DNA of 7,044 bases from Methanobacteriota archaeon (GCA_002719615.1 PBHZ01000017.1:22820-29863); one strand, 5' to 3'. Counted from the stretch's first letter, positions 1-6,566 are shown. A program made the numbers and translations. The notes: generated by a model from the sequence alone, not told the origin.

Positions 1-258
1 AAAATGACTGTTCCTGGTTACCACATACTAAAAGAAGAAGAAGAATTACTACAATACAATTCAAATTCTCCATTTATAGATGAGAATTCTATTTTTCGCC
101 AAGAATTAGAAAGATTTAGAGTTGTAGAAACTGATGAAGAAGAAGATCATGTAGAAATAAGAGAAGCTACTGAAGAATTTATAGAGAAAATTAAAACTGA
201 TTCAGAAAATGCTCCAACCGTAGAAGATACAATTCCAGAGGAGGAGAGAAAAGAATGA
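1..258 (+). CDS. rps4: Small ribosomal subunit protein uS4 (S4), C-terminal part, 5' truncated
   Basis: This is the last 85 residues of archaeal S4, a 16S rRNA-binding protein of the small ribosomal subunit. The frame is already open at base 1, so the gene starts outside the window; the ATG at base 4 is an internal Met. The segment TVPGYHILKEEEELLQYN followed by SPFIDEN matches the end of the S4 RNA-binding domain in archaea, where a 'VPG/VPS...EE..I.Y...SPL.DE' pattern is usual. From about residue 36 of the visible part, the protein continues as a strongly acidic tail of some 50 residues, longer than the short ends I know from other archaeal S4 proteins. The stop TGA overlaps the start of rps11 (ATGA, 255-258), which implies translational coupling. 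The S4-S11-RpoD order is the standard archaeal alpha-like cluster. The S4 call rests on this C-terminal motif plus the context. Confidence 0.88.
   Translation, partial: KMTVPGYHILKEEEELLQYNSNSPFIDENSIFRQELERFRVVETDEEEDHVEIREATEEFIEKIKTDSENAPTVEDTIPEEERKE
238..244 (+). promoter_or_regulatory. Shine-Dalgarno site of rps11
   Basis: A GAGGAGG run inside the end of rps4, about 10 nt before the ATG at 255, complements the 3' end of archaeal 16S rRNA. It supports the start at 255 and independent ribosome loading in addition to coupling through the ATGA overlap. Confidence 0.7.
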
Positions 259-635
259 GTCATAAAGCAATTCTACACATATACAGTACATTCAATAATG
301 TACTAATCACTGCTACCGATCTGACTGGATGTGAAACTATCTGCAAAGTTTCTGGAGGAATGGTTACCAAAGGAGGTAGCGATTCTGGAGGACAATTTGC
401 TGCAACAAGAGCCGCGGAAAGAATTGCAGAAATGCTGGGTGAAAAGAATTTTAATCAAGTGATTGTAAAATACAGAGGTGCTGGAGGAAATAGGTCCAAT
501 AATGCTCCAGGTGCTACAGCCGCAATAAGGGCTTTGACTAGGGCAGGAGTACAAATAACACGTATAGAAGATGTTACTCCAATTCCAACAGATGGTACAA
601 AAAGTAAAGGCGGAAGACGTGGAAGGAGAGTATGA
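255..635 (+). CDS. rps11: Small ribosomal subunit protein uS11 (S11)
   Basis: S11 sits on the platform of the small ribosomal subunit, close to the E site and the 3' region of 16S rRNA. The 126-residue product is full length for an archaeal S11 (about 125-135). Signature stretches are HIYSTFNNVLIT (residues 8-19), SGGMVTKGG (33-41), an alanine-rich helix near 48-60, APGATAAIRALTRAG (84-98) and the nearly invariant end IEDVTPIPTDGT...GGRRGRRV (104-126). The basic GGRRGRRV tail is the rRNA-contacting extension typical of archaea and eukaryotes. The start overlaps the rps4 stop as ATGA and has a strong SD. The stop TGA at 633-635 lies within the SD of the next gene, so rps4, rps11 and rpoD are almost certainly one transcript. 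Confidence 0.97.
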   Translation: MSHKAILHIYSTFNNVLITATDLTGCETICKVSGGMVTKGGSDSGGQFAATRAAERIAEMLGEKNFNQVIVKYRGAGGNRSNNAPGATAAIRALTRAGVQITRIEDVTPIPTDGTKSKGGRRGRRV

Positions 636-641
636 GGTGAT
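634..641 (+). promoter_or_regulatory. Shine-Dalgarno site of rpoD
   Basis: GAGGTGAT is an eight-base match to the complement of the 16S rRNA 3' end. It begins within the rps11 stop codon and ends 3 nt before the GTG at 645. It decides the start: the ATG at 643-645 is in another frame that soon meets a stop, whereas GTG 645 opens the conserved RpoD frame. Confidence 0.75.
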
Positions 642-644
642 AAT

Positions 645-1529
645 GTGGTTAAAGTGAAAATTATCAATGAAAAATTAAACAGTATAAAAATTCTATTTAC
701 AGAAGCAGATAGGTCGTTGTTAAACGCTATTAGAAGAACTTTGATGGTAGATACACCTAAAATGGCTATTGATACTGTAAGATTTGAGCTAGGACTAGTA
801 GAACAGGATGGAGAAACTTGGGAAAGTACTGGCCCTATTCCTGATGAAACTGTGGCTCAAAGGTTGGCGATGGTACCAATAGTCACACGTCATGATGATT
901 TTTATTTTCAAAATATGTGCCCCTCATGCAAAGACTTGATAGAAGATCAAAGAGGTTGTCCTCAATGTTCTGTTATTTATGCTTGTAAAGCATTTGGAAC
1001 AGAAGAAGGAAAAATGATATATGCTGGAGATATGAAGCCAATGGGTGATGATTCATTAAGTATTATAGATGAATTTAAGGAAATACCTATTACTAAATTA
1101 TACAAAGGCCAGATGATTGAGTTCTTTGCTACCGCTATTATGGGAAGAGGACGTGATCATGCAAAATGGTCTCCAGTGTGTGGCGTTTCTTTTACATCAA
1201 GAAAAATTGGAGTAATAAAAAATAAATCTAAATCAAAAATTCTTTGGGATTTAGATTTAGAAATTACAGAAAAGGATTTCAAAAATGGTAAATTAGAAGA
1301 TATTGAAAAGGTTGAAATTCTTGAAAGAGAATTACACCATGTAGGAGAAGGAACTGAAGAAATGAGAGAATTTAAAGATGCGATTGTAATTGAAGAAGTT
1401 CCCGAAGAATTCATCCTATCTTTTGAAACAGATGGTTCTATGACTCCTCGTGTCGCTTTTGAAAAAGCCACTGAAGAGTTATCTGCTCGTTTTGATAATA
1501 TATCTCAAGATATTGTATCTGCTCTTTAA
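645..1529 (+). CDS. rpoD: DNA-directed RNA polymerase subunit D (Rpo3)
   Basis: Rpo3 is the archaeal counterpart of bacterial alpha and eukaryotic Rpb3. It pairs with Rpo11 (L) to form the platform on which the polymerase assembles. The 294-residue product shows the dimerisation-domain signature FTEADRSLLNAIRRTL (18-33) followed by AIDTV (41-45), ETVAQRLAMVPIV (68-80) and the later GRGRDHAKWSPV (167-178). Between these lies a zinc-loop pattern, Cys92-x2-Cys95-x9-Cys105-x2-Cys108. The only other cysteines are Cys114 and Cys179, so the ferredoxin-like cluster found in domain 3 of many archaeal Rpo3 proteins is not encoded; that region (about 180-245) is Lys/Glu-rich. The C-terminal helix SMTPRVAFEKATEELSARF (265-283) belongs to the dimerisation module. 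The start is GTG, chosen for its SD. The gene is 9 nt behind rps11 in the same operon. This is not a bacterial sigma factor, although the symbol is the same. Confidence 0.96.
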   Translation: MVKVKIINEKLNSIKILFTEADRSLLNAIRRTLMVDTPKMAIDTVRFELGLVEQDGETWESTGPIPDETVAQRLAMVPIVTRHDDFYFQNMCPSCKDLIEDQRGCPQCSVIYACKAFGTEEGKMIYAGDMKPMGDDSLSIIDEFKEIPITKLYKGQMIEFFATAIMGRGRDHAKWSPVCGVSFTSRKIGVIKNKSKSKILWDLDLEITEKDFKNGKLEDIEKVEILERELHHVGEGTEEMREFKDAIVIEEVPEEFILSFETDGSMTPRVAFEKATEELSARFDNISQDIVSAL

Positions 1530-1569
1530 TTAAGAAAGACTTCTTGTCTGAAAAGGTTGTAGCAAATAT

Positions 1570-2547
1570 ATGACTGTGAAACTCGGAAGAGGTGTATGTG
1601 GCGGTCATGTTACATTATTTTTCGCGATAATGGATAAATCGAAAAAAATAGAGGAGCAGGGGAGTTTTGGTGCAGGACTTTGTTTAAAAAGTGGCGTAGA
1701 GGCTATTACCAGAGGAGAAGAGGGTGATTTTAAGCTTAAAATAAATTATATTGATGGAGATGGAGATGATGAACTTTACGAAGAAGTGATTAAAATATTA
1801 TTTGATGAGATACCTGAAATTGGTGATTATTCTTGGGAATTGAATATCAAAATGTCATTACCAGTCTCTCAGGGCTTTGGAATGTCTGGTGCAGGAGCAA
1901 TTGCAGCGGCCAGTTCATTTCAAAGGGCTTTAGGTATTGCTCATGAAGAGAGTCGTAGGAGATCATATTTGGTAGCTCATAAAGTGGAACGCATTAGATC
2001 TACTGGACTAGGGGACATTACTGCATTATCTGCGGGTGGCGTGGAAAGAAGAATCGCAGTAGGTTCTCCTTACAGTGGTGAAAAACTAAATTCTGGACCA
2101 GGTAAGGCAGAGGGGTGGTTTGAAAAAATACCGTTGATATTGGCTTGGAAATCGAAAACTGGAAAGCATACGGCAAATTATATTGATAATCTTGAGTGGA
2201 AGGAGAAAATAACTTCTTCAGGTAAAAAGGCGATGAAAACAATTAGTAAAGGGAGTTGGGACAGAAGTCGTTGGCAGGAATTAATTGAATCAGCAGAAAA
2301 ATTTGTTATTGATAGTGAATTGATAATGGATTCTAAAAGAAATGAATTGCTCCTTGAATCTAATAATTTGATTAAAGATTGTCATTTAGAAGAATATGTC
2401 GTCTCTTTACTCTGTATGCTGGGGCAGAGTATAGTTATAGTACCAAAAAATTTAGATTTGAATAATTTTGAAATCGATAAAATATGTAATAAATTTAATG
2501 AAGCTGGTTTCGAAACAAATGTTACTAGTTTATCTAATAATTTATAG
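1570..2547 (+). CDS. pok: Pantoate kinase (GHMP kinase family)
   Basis: Pantoate kinase phosphorylates pantoate with ATP. In most archaea this step and phosphopantothenate synthetase replace the bacterial pantothenate synthetase/kinase order in coenzyme A synthesis. The 325-residue product is close to the usual family length of about 300. Visible family marks are GGHVTLFF (11-18, compare the common GHITGFF), GSFGAGLCLKSGV (31-43), the GHMP ATP-binding glycine loop SQGFGMSGAGAIAAA (100-114) and STGLGDI (144-150), whose Asp is typical of GHMP kinases. No signal peptide or membrane segment is evident, so it is a soluble enzyme. The ATG at 1570 is the only reasonable start, because an in-frame stop lies at 1549-1551; the SD is weak (AAGG about 13 nt upstream). 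It lies 40 nt after rpoD in the same direction and may share its transcript. The 3' end overlaps the convergent nuclease gene by 6 nt. A different GHMP kinase is possible but less likely, given the GHVT...GSxGAGxCL pattern. Confidence 0.9.
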   Translation: MTVKLGRGVCGGHVTLFFAIMDKSKKIEEQGSFGAGLCLKSGVEAITRGEEGDFKLKINYIDGDGDDELYEEVIKILFDEIPEIGDYSWELNIKMSLPVSQGFGMSGAGAIAAASSFQRALGIAHEESRRRSYLVAHKVERIRSTGLGDITALSAGGVERRIAVGSPYSGEKLNSGPGKAEGWFEKIPLILAWKSKTGKHTANYIDNLEWKEKITSSGKKAMKTISKGSWDRSRWQELIESAEKFVIDSELIMDSKRNELLLESNNLIKDCHLEEYVVSLLCMLGQSIVIVPKNLDLNNFEIDKICNKFNEAGFETNVTSLSNNL

Positions 2548-3633
2548 ATTTTTATTATTAGAGGTTTTTTCATGGAAATCTGCAAGTGGTTTCAAGTTCA
2601 AAGGACTTGAATCGAGTTGGATTGCTCCATTTAATTGTAAACTTTCACAAAAACCGTGACGATAAACAATAGCACCGTGGCCATATTCTTTCACATATCT
2701 ATCAACTTGCTTCTGTGTTTTCTTCTTAGGAAATTTTAAATCGGCACCGAAAAAATGTTTAGCATCTATCCAAGCACATGGGATACCATTTATTCTAACA
2801 TCATCAAGAAGTAATAAATCCGGGGTTATTACTGCTCTTCCTTCAGATTTTTTTTGTTCTTTAAGAAGTTCTTCTTGTCTTCTAAATCTAATACCTAGAG
2901 ATGAAAAATAGTCACATAATATTTCTTCAAAAATTTCAGCTGCGGATTGAGTTTCGGATTGATTAACCGAACTCACTTTATCATTCTCTTCAGCCAATTT
3001 AAATTCTTGCCTATCCCTTTCATTTAGTCTGTTAGGAGATTTTAGAGTTTCTTTTATTTTATTTTTTGACCACCCGCGCCCCGTTAGTATGGCTCGAAAG
3101 GTATTAACTGGAGGAGCATCAAACTTTTTTGAAAGGGAAAGCACACCTTGACCTGCGTCATATCTACTTCTCAGTTCATTAGAACGACCCATTAATCTTC
3201 CATGAGAATAAACACTTTTTTCCTGATTTAATGCTGATCGTAAAGAAAGTGCTTGCTCAAGGGAAATAGAAAGATGTTCTATTTTTTCCGCTATTTCTGA
3301 TACACGCTTCTCTGGTAGCCATCCAAACTCTCCTGGAAGGCAGACTAATTCACCAACAGTTTTTTGCATTGATTTTGGAATTCCATTAGTAATCCACTCT
3401 AATTCAATTATCTGAGGAGGAGGATCTATTAGACTAGGGATACCTTTTGGGAGAGGATCTATATTGAATCTGGAAATTGCTCTTTCTATTGCTTCTTTGT
3501 CATCAACGCGAATTGATTTGTTCTTGGAAGAATTTTGGATTTTTTCTTGACGTGCGCGGCTACGCCGTCTATCGCGATTATTTTTTGGCTCAGAACGATT
3601 GGGCAACAGATGTGGGATATTGAGTAAGTCCAT
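2542..3633 (-). CDS. CDIN1-like (C15orf41-like) PD-(D/E)XK nuclease with TPD motif
   Basis: This is a predicted nuclease of 363 residues, related in my reading to eukaryotic CDIN1 (C15orf41). CDIN1 is a Holliday-junction-resolvase-like member of the PD-(D/E)XK superfamily that binds Codanin-1. The C-terminal domain (about 229-345) has an acidic helix with FEE (235-237), the motif T270-P271-D272 followed by LLLL, W288-I-D-A-K292 as the (D/E)xK motif, and GHGAIVYRHGF (318-328). In human CDIN1 I recall TPDFIL, WIESK and GPGLVIYWYGF in the same order. Residues about 95-205 are predicted helical with a helix-turn-helix-like part (about 158-198), again like the helical N-terminal half of CDIN1. Residues 13-31 form an Arg/Lys-rich tail, perhaps for nucleic acid contact. 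The start ATG has a short GGTG SD (3639-3642). The gene follows leuS by 38 nt and ends tail-to-tail with the pantoate kinase gene. Its substrate is unknown. The fold call is fairly sure; the CDIN1 relationship rests on motifs recalled without an alignment. Confidence 0.78.
   Translation of the reverse strand: MDLLNIPHLLPNRSEPKNNRDRRRSRARQEKIQNSSKNKSIRVDDKEAIERAISRFNIDPLPKGIPSLIDPPPQIIELEWITNGIPKSMQKTVGELVCLPGEFGWLPEKRVSEIAEKIEHLSISLEQALSLRSALNQEKSVYSHGRLMGRSNELRSRYDAGQGVLSLSKKFDAPPVNTFRAILTGRGWSKNKIKETLKSPNRLNERDRQEFKLAEENDKVSSVNQSETQSAAEIFEEILCDYFSSLGIRFRRQEELLKEQKKSEGRAVITPDLLLLDDVRINGIPCAWIDAKHFFGADLKFPKKKTQKQVDRYVKEYGHGAIVYRHGFCESLQLNGAIQLDSSPLNLKPLADFHEKTSNNKNL
2549..2570 (+). terminator. 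Possible T-tract terminator after pantoate kinase
   Basis: Two T runs (TTTTT at 2549-2553 and TTTTTT at 2565-2570) follow the TAG stop immediately, on the sense strand of the pantoate kinase. Archaeal polymerase commonly stops at such U-rich stretches without a hairpin. The tracts lie inside the 3' coding end of the convergent nuclease gene, where they encode Lys/Asn codons, so they could be incidental. Confidence 0.35.
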
Positions 3634-3642
3634 GAACCCACC

Positions 3643-3660
3643 GAGAGAAAAGGAAAAAAT
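3643..3660 (-). terminator. Pyrimidine tract between leuS and the nuclease gene, possible weak terminator
   Basis: On the minus strand, the 38-nt gap downstream of leuS reads ATTTTTTCCTTTTCTCTC just before the SD of the nuclease gene. A T-rich run of this kind can cause partial termination in archaea, which would lower expression of the nuclease relative to LeuRS. No hairpin precedes it, and a plain spacer is equally possible. Confidence 0.3.
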
Positions 3661-3671
3661 GTCAGATGTAA

Positions 3672-6527
3672 TTATGCAAATGACATTCCTGGATCTAACG
3701 GGAAAGCTACTTTTGCCTTCCCTGCAACATCTATGCCTTCTCCTACAGAATAGATAAATATTGACTTTAAATCTAATTCTTTCAATAAAAACTCCTGATT
3801 AGATTTCAAAAATTCTGATTCATTTAATGAAGACTCTATAAGTTTCTTATCATTATCTGACCATGTAAATACTCTTCCTCTCTTTTTCTTACTCCCCAGA
3901 GTCAAATTATTCCATGTTTGAAAAATTTCCGCTCTAAGTTCATCTTTTGCAAATATTGATAATGATTTTAGATAATTTATTCCTTCTTTTTTAAAACTAA
4001 AATCCTCTTTCTGTAATTTAATAACCTCTTTAGCTAGATTTTTTTTCCATTCTGGTGAGGTTTGGATAGTTAAGGTAGTAATTTTCTGATTAGAATGCCG
4101 CTGAGCTAAACCCTTGACATTTCTAGCAGAATCTATTACGCCTCTGAGATATTCTTCTTGTGCCAATACATAAGAATCATCTTCATGTTCAGTTATTTCA
4201 GGCAAAATATATGATGCTAAAAGTCCATCTTCATTCAATCTGTACCAGAATTCTTCTGCAACATGCGGGGTGACTGGAGAAATCATAGGTAACCATCCTT
4301 TGATGAATGATTTGGCAATTTTGTAATTATTTCCTCCTCTTCGACAATACCAAGACCAATCGGAAAGCATTGAAAAATGACTTAACATTACGCCTTCTCG
4401 AATTCCAACATTAGACATTGATTTTATCCATAAAACTTGATTTTTACGCAATTTAGACAAAAGCCAATTATCCATTTTACTTTCTATATTTTCCATATTT
4501 AAACCGTTATTTATGGCTTCAATTATTGAATTCATTTGTCTATTATTAGCCTCTAAAACACTATCAGACCAATCCATGCCTGCTTCAGGATTTGCACCAA
4601 ATAATATGAACAGTCTTACAGTATCTGCCCCGTATATTTCTATCATATCTCCGGGACTGACTGTATTACCCAGTGATTTGCTCATCTTTGAAGATCGAGA
4701 ATTTAATTTATCATTACAAGTAGGGCATGATTTATCGAAATAATCCACATGATAATCGATATTACATCTGGAGCAGAATGGTGTTGGAGAATTTAACATT
4801 CCTTGGCAGACTAATCTTCCAAATGGTTCACCAGTAGATATTAACCCTGCATCTCTTAAAATTTTAGTAAAAAAACGTGCATAAAGGAGGTGCATGACTG
4901 CATGTTCAATGCCTCCAATGTACAAATCTATTCCGCCTTCCATCCAATAATCAGTAATTTCTTTATCAAAAGGAGATTTATCATTATTAGAATCACAATA
5001 TCTCATAAAGTACCAAGAAGAGTCATAAAAAGTATCCATCGTATCAGTTTCCCTTCTTGCCATTTTACCACATTCAGGGCAAGTAACATTTACAAAATCA
5101 GAATGTTGATCCAAAGGATTTCCACTTTGATCTTCTGTGAAAATAACATCTAATGGTAGTTCAACTGGTAATGATTCTCTTGGCACTGGAATTACTCCAC
5201 ATGAATCACAATGTATCATAGGGATTGGTGTTCCCCAAAATCTTTGTCTTGATAAAAGCCAATCTTTGAGTCTATATTGTGTAGTTCCTTCTCCTGATTG
5301 TTCTCTCTTTAATGATTCAATTACAGCGTTTTTTGCTTCATCACCAGATAATCCATCATATCCATCAATTGGCGAATTAACCATCGGACCATATCCTTCA
5401 AATGCTGAGGTTAGTAACTCTTCAGGATCGTCACTTTCTTTTTCCACCAGTACCCTTCTAATTGGCAAATTATATTTTTTTGCAAAGTCAAAGTCTCGCT
5501 GATCATGTCCTGGAACTGCCATGACAGCCCCGGTACCATATGAAGATACTACAAAATTTCCAGCATATATAGGAACTTCCTCTTTACTTAATGGATTAAT
5601 GGCATATTTTCCAAGAAATACACCTTTTTTCTCTTTTAGCATATTTATACGTTCAAATTCTGACATTTTTAGACATTCTGCTTTTAATTCTCTCCAACCT
5701 GATTCCCATTCAGTGTTCTTACATAATTCCTCACATAATGGGTGATCTGGTGATAGAGTGACGAATGTGGCTCCAAAGATGGTATCTGGCCTAGTTGTAA
5801 ATACGCTAATTTTTGATTCATGATTACATATCATAAAATCTATATTTGCACCATGAGACCTGCCAATCCAGTTTCTTTGCATTGTTTTTACATTTTCAGG
5901 GAATGTGATATTATCAAGTTCATCGAGTAATTCATCAGAATAATCTGACATTTTGAGAAACCATTGTGACATGTCTTTCTGAATTACTTCTAATCCACAT
6001 CTCCAACAACGATTATTCTTCACTTGTTCATTTGCTAATACTGTGTCACATTCATTACACCAATTAACTGGTGCAGTTCTACGCTCAACCAATCCCCTTT
6101 CATTAAACATTAAGAAAATTTCTTGATTCCAACGATAATAATTAACATCGGAAGTTGCTAAAAATCTATTCCAATCATAAGAATATCCCATCCTTTCTTG
6201 ATCTTGTCTGATGCTGGTAATATTTCTATGTGTTACATGGTGAGGATGGCCATTTTCTTTTTTTGCAGCGTTTTCAGCAGGCATTCCGAATGAATCATAA
6301 CCCATAGGATAAAGTACATTTTTCCCCATTAAACGTTGAAACCTAGCTATAGAATCTCCTATGGAATAATTACGTACATGACCCATGTGCATATTTCCAG
6401 AAGGATAAGGAAACATTTCTAAACAGTAGAATTTAGGTTTGGATAAATCTATTTCTGAATCAAAAACTTTAGCTTTTGCCCATTCCTTCTGCCAATGTAA
6501 TTCGGAATTTTGAACATCATATATCAT
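3672..6527 (-). CDS. leuS: Leucyl-tRNA synthetase, bacterial-type core with archaeal-like C-terminus
   Basis: This cytoplasmic class I synthetase charges tRNA-Leu. Numbered from the ATG at 6527 (951 residues), the Rossmann core has FPYPSGNMHMGHVRNYSIGD (39-58, HIGH motif 47-50) and KMSKSLGN (614-621). The editing domain (about 219-418) has the Thr-rich TTRPDTIFGA (244-253) and VPGHDQRDFDFAKKY (338-352), whose Asp342 is the usual editing aspartate. SQWFLKM precedes the editing domain, which is the bacterial order. Three zinc-type cysteine sets occur: Cys157/160/174/177, Cys440/443/483/486, and an unusual Cys585/588/601/604 just before KMSKS. The C-terminal end (about 796-951) lacks the usual bacterial last domain. 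It has instead SPEWKK (824-829) and a final GKAKVAFPLDPG (936-947), like archaeal LeuRS. A TTG start at 6548 would add seven residues, but GAGG at 6536-6539 sits 8 nt before the ATG, so I prefer the ATG. The gene is transcribed divergently from the hydrolase gene. Confidence 0.97.
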   Translation of the reverse strand: MIYDVQNSELHWQKEWAKAKVFDSEIDLSKPKFYCLEMFPYPSGNMHMGHVRNYSIGDSIARFQRLMGKNVLYPMGYDSFGMPAENAAKKENGHPHHVTHRNITSIRQDQERMGYSYDWNRFLATSDVNYYRWNQEIFLMFNERGLVERRTAPVNWCNECDTVLANEQVKNNRCWRCGLEVIQKDMSQWFLKMSDYSDELLDELDNITFPENVKTMQRNWIGRSHGANIDFMICNHESKISVFTTRPDTIFGATFVTLSPDHPLCEELCKNTEWESGWRELKAECLKMSEFERINMLKEKKGVFLGKYAINPLSKEEVPIYAGNFVVSSYGTGAVMAVPGHDQRDFDFAKKYNLPIRRVLVEKESDDPEELLTSAFEGYGPMVNSPIDGYDGLSGDEAKNAVIESLKREQSGEGTTQYRLKDWLLSRQRFWGTPIPMIHCDSCGVIPVPRESLPVELPLDVIFTEDQSGNPLDQHSDFVNVTCPECGKMARRETDTMDTFYDSSWYFMRYCDSNNDKSPFDKEITDYWMEGGIDLYIGGIEHAVMHLLYARFFTKILRDAGLISTGEPFGRLVCQGMLNSPTPFCSRCNIDYHVDYFDKSCPTCNDKLNSRSSKMSKSLGNTVSPGDMIEIYGADTVRLFILFGANPEAGMDWSDSVLEANNRQMNSIIEAINNGLNMENIESKMDNWLLSKLRKNQVLWIKSMSNVGIREGVMLSHFSMLSDWSWYCRRGGNNYKIAKSFIKGWLPMISPVTPHVAEEFWYRLNEDGLLASYILPEITEHEDDSYVLAQEEYLRGVIDSARNVKGLAQRHSNQKITTLTIQTSPEWKKNLAKEVIKLQKEDFSFKKEGINYLKSLSIFAKDELRAEIFQTWNNLTLGSKKKRGRVFTWSDNDKKLIESSLNESEFLKSNQEFLLKELDLKSIFIYSVGEGIDVAGKAKVAFPLDPGMSFA

Positions 6528-6535
6528 TCTATCAT

Positions 6536-6539
6536 CCTC
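6536..6539 (-). promoter_or_regulatory. Shine-Dalgarno site deciding the leuS start
   Basis: GAGG on the minus strand lies 8 nt before the ATG at 6525-6527. The upstream TTG (6546-6548) in the same frame has no comparable site, and using it would place this SD inside the coding region. This favours the ATG. Confidence 0.55.
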
Positions 6540-6566
6540 GATTATCAATTTTTAATAGACTAAATA

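Noticed and set aside
303..667. Minus-strand open frames opposite rps11
   Set aside because: They are shadows of the S11 gene, with no start signal and no recognisable motif.
1533..1550. AGAC/GTCT hairpin between rpoD and pantoate kinase
   Set aside because: Only four base pairs with no T tract after it, so it is too weak to call a terminator or regulator.
2591..2611. 7-bp inverted repeat TTCAAGT/ACTTGAA as a stem-loop terminator for pantoate kinase
   Set aside because: It lies within the nuclease coding region without a following T tract. Archaeal termination does not need a hairpin, so coding chance is the simpler explanation.
2468..2659. Plus-strand open frame running from the pantoate kinase end into the nuclease gene
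   Set aside because: It overlaps two well-supported genes in other frames, has no SD, and its product resembles no known protein.
4513..5745. Several plus-strand open frames opposite leuS
   Set aside because: They are antisense shadows of a strongly conserved LeuRS frame, with Ser/Ile-rich products that show no domain pattern.
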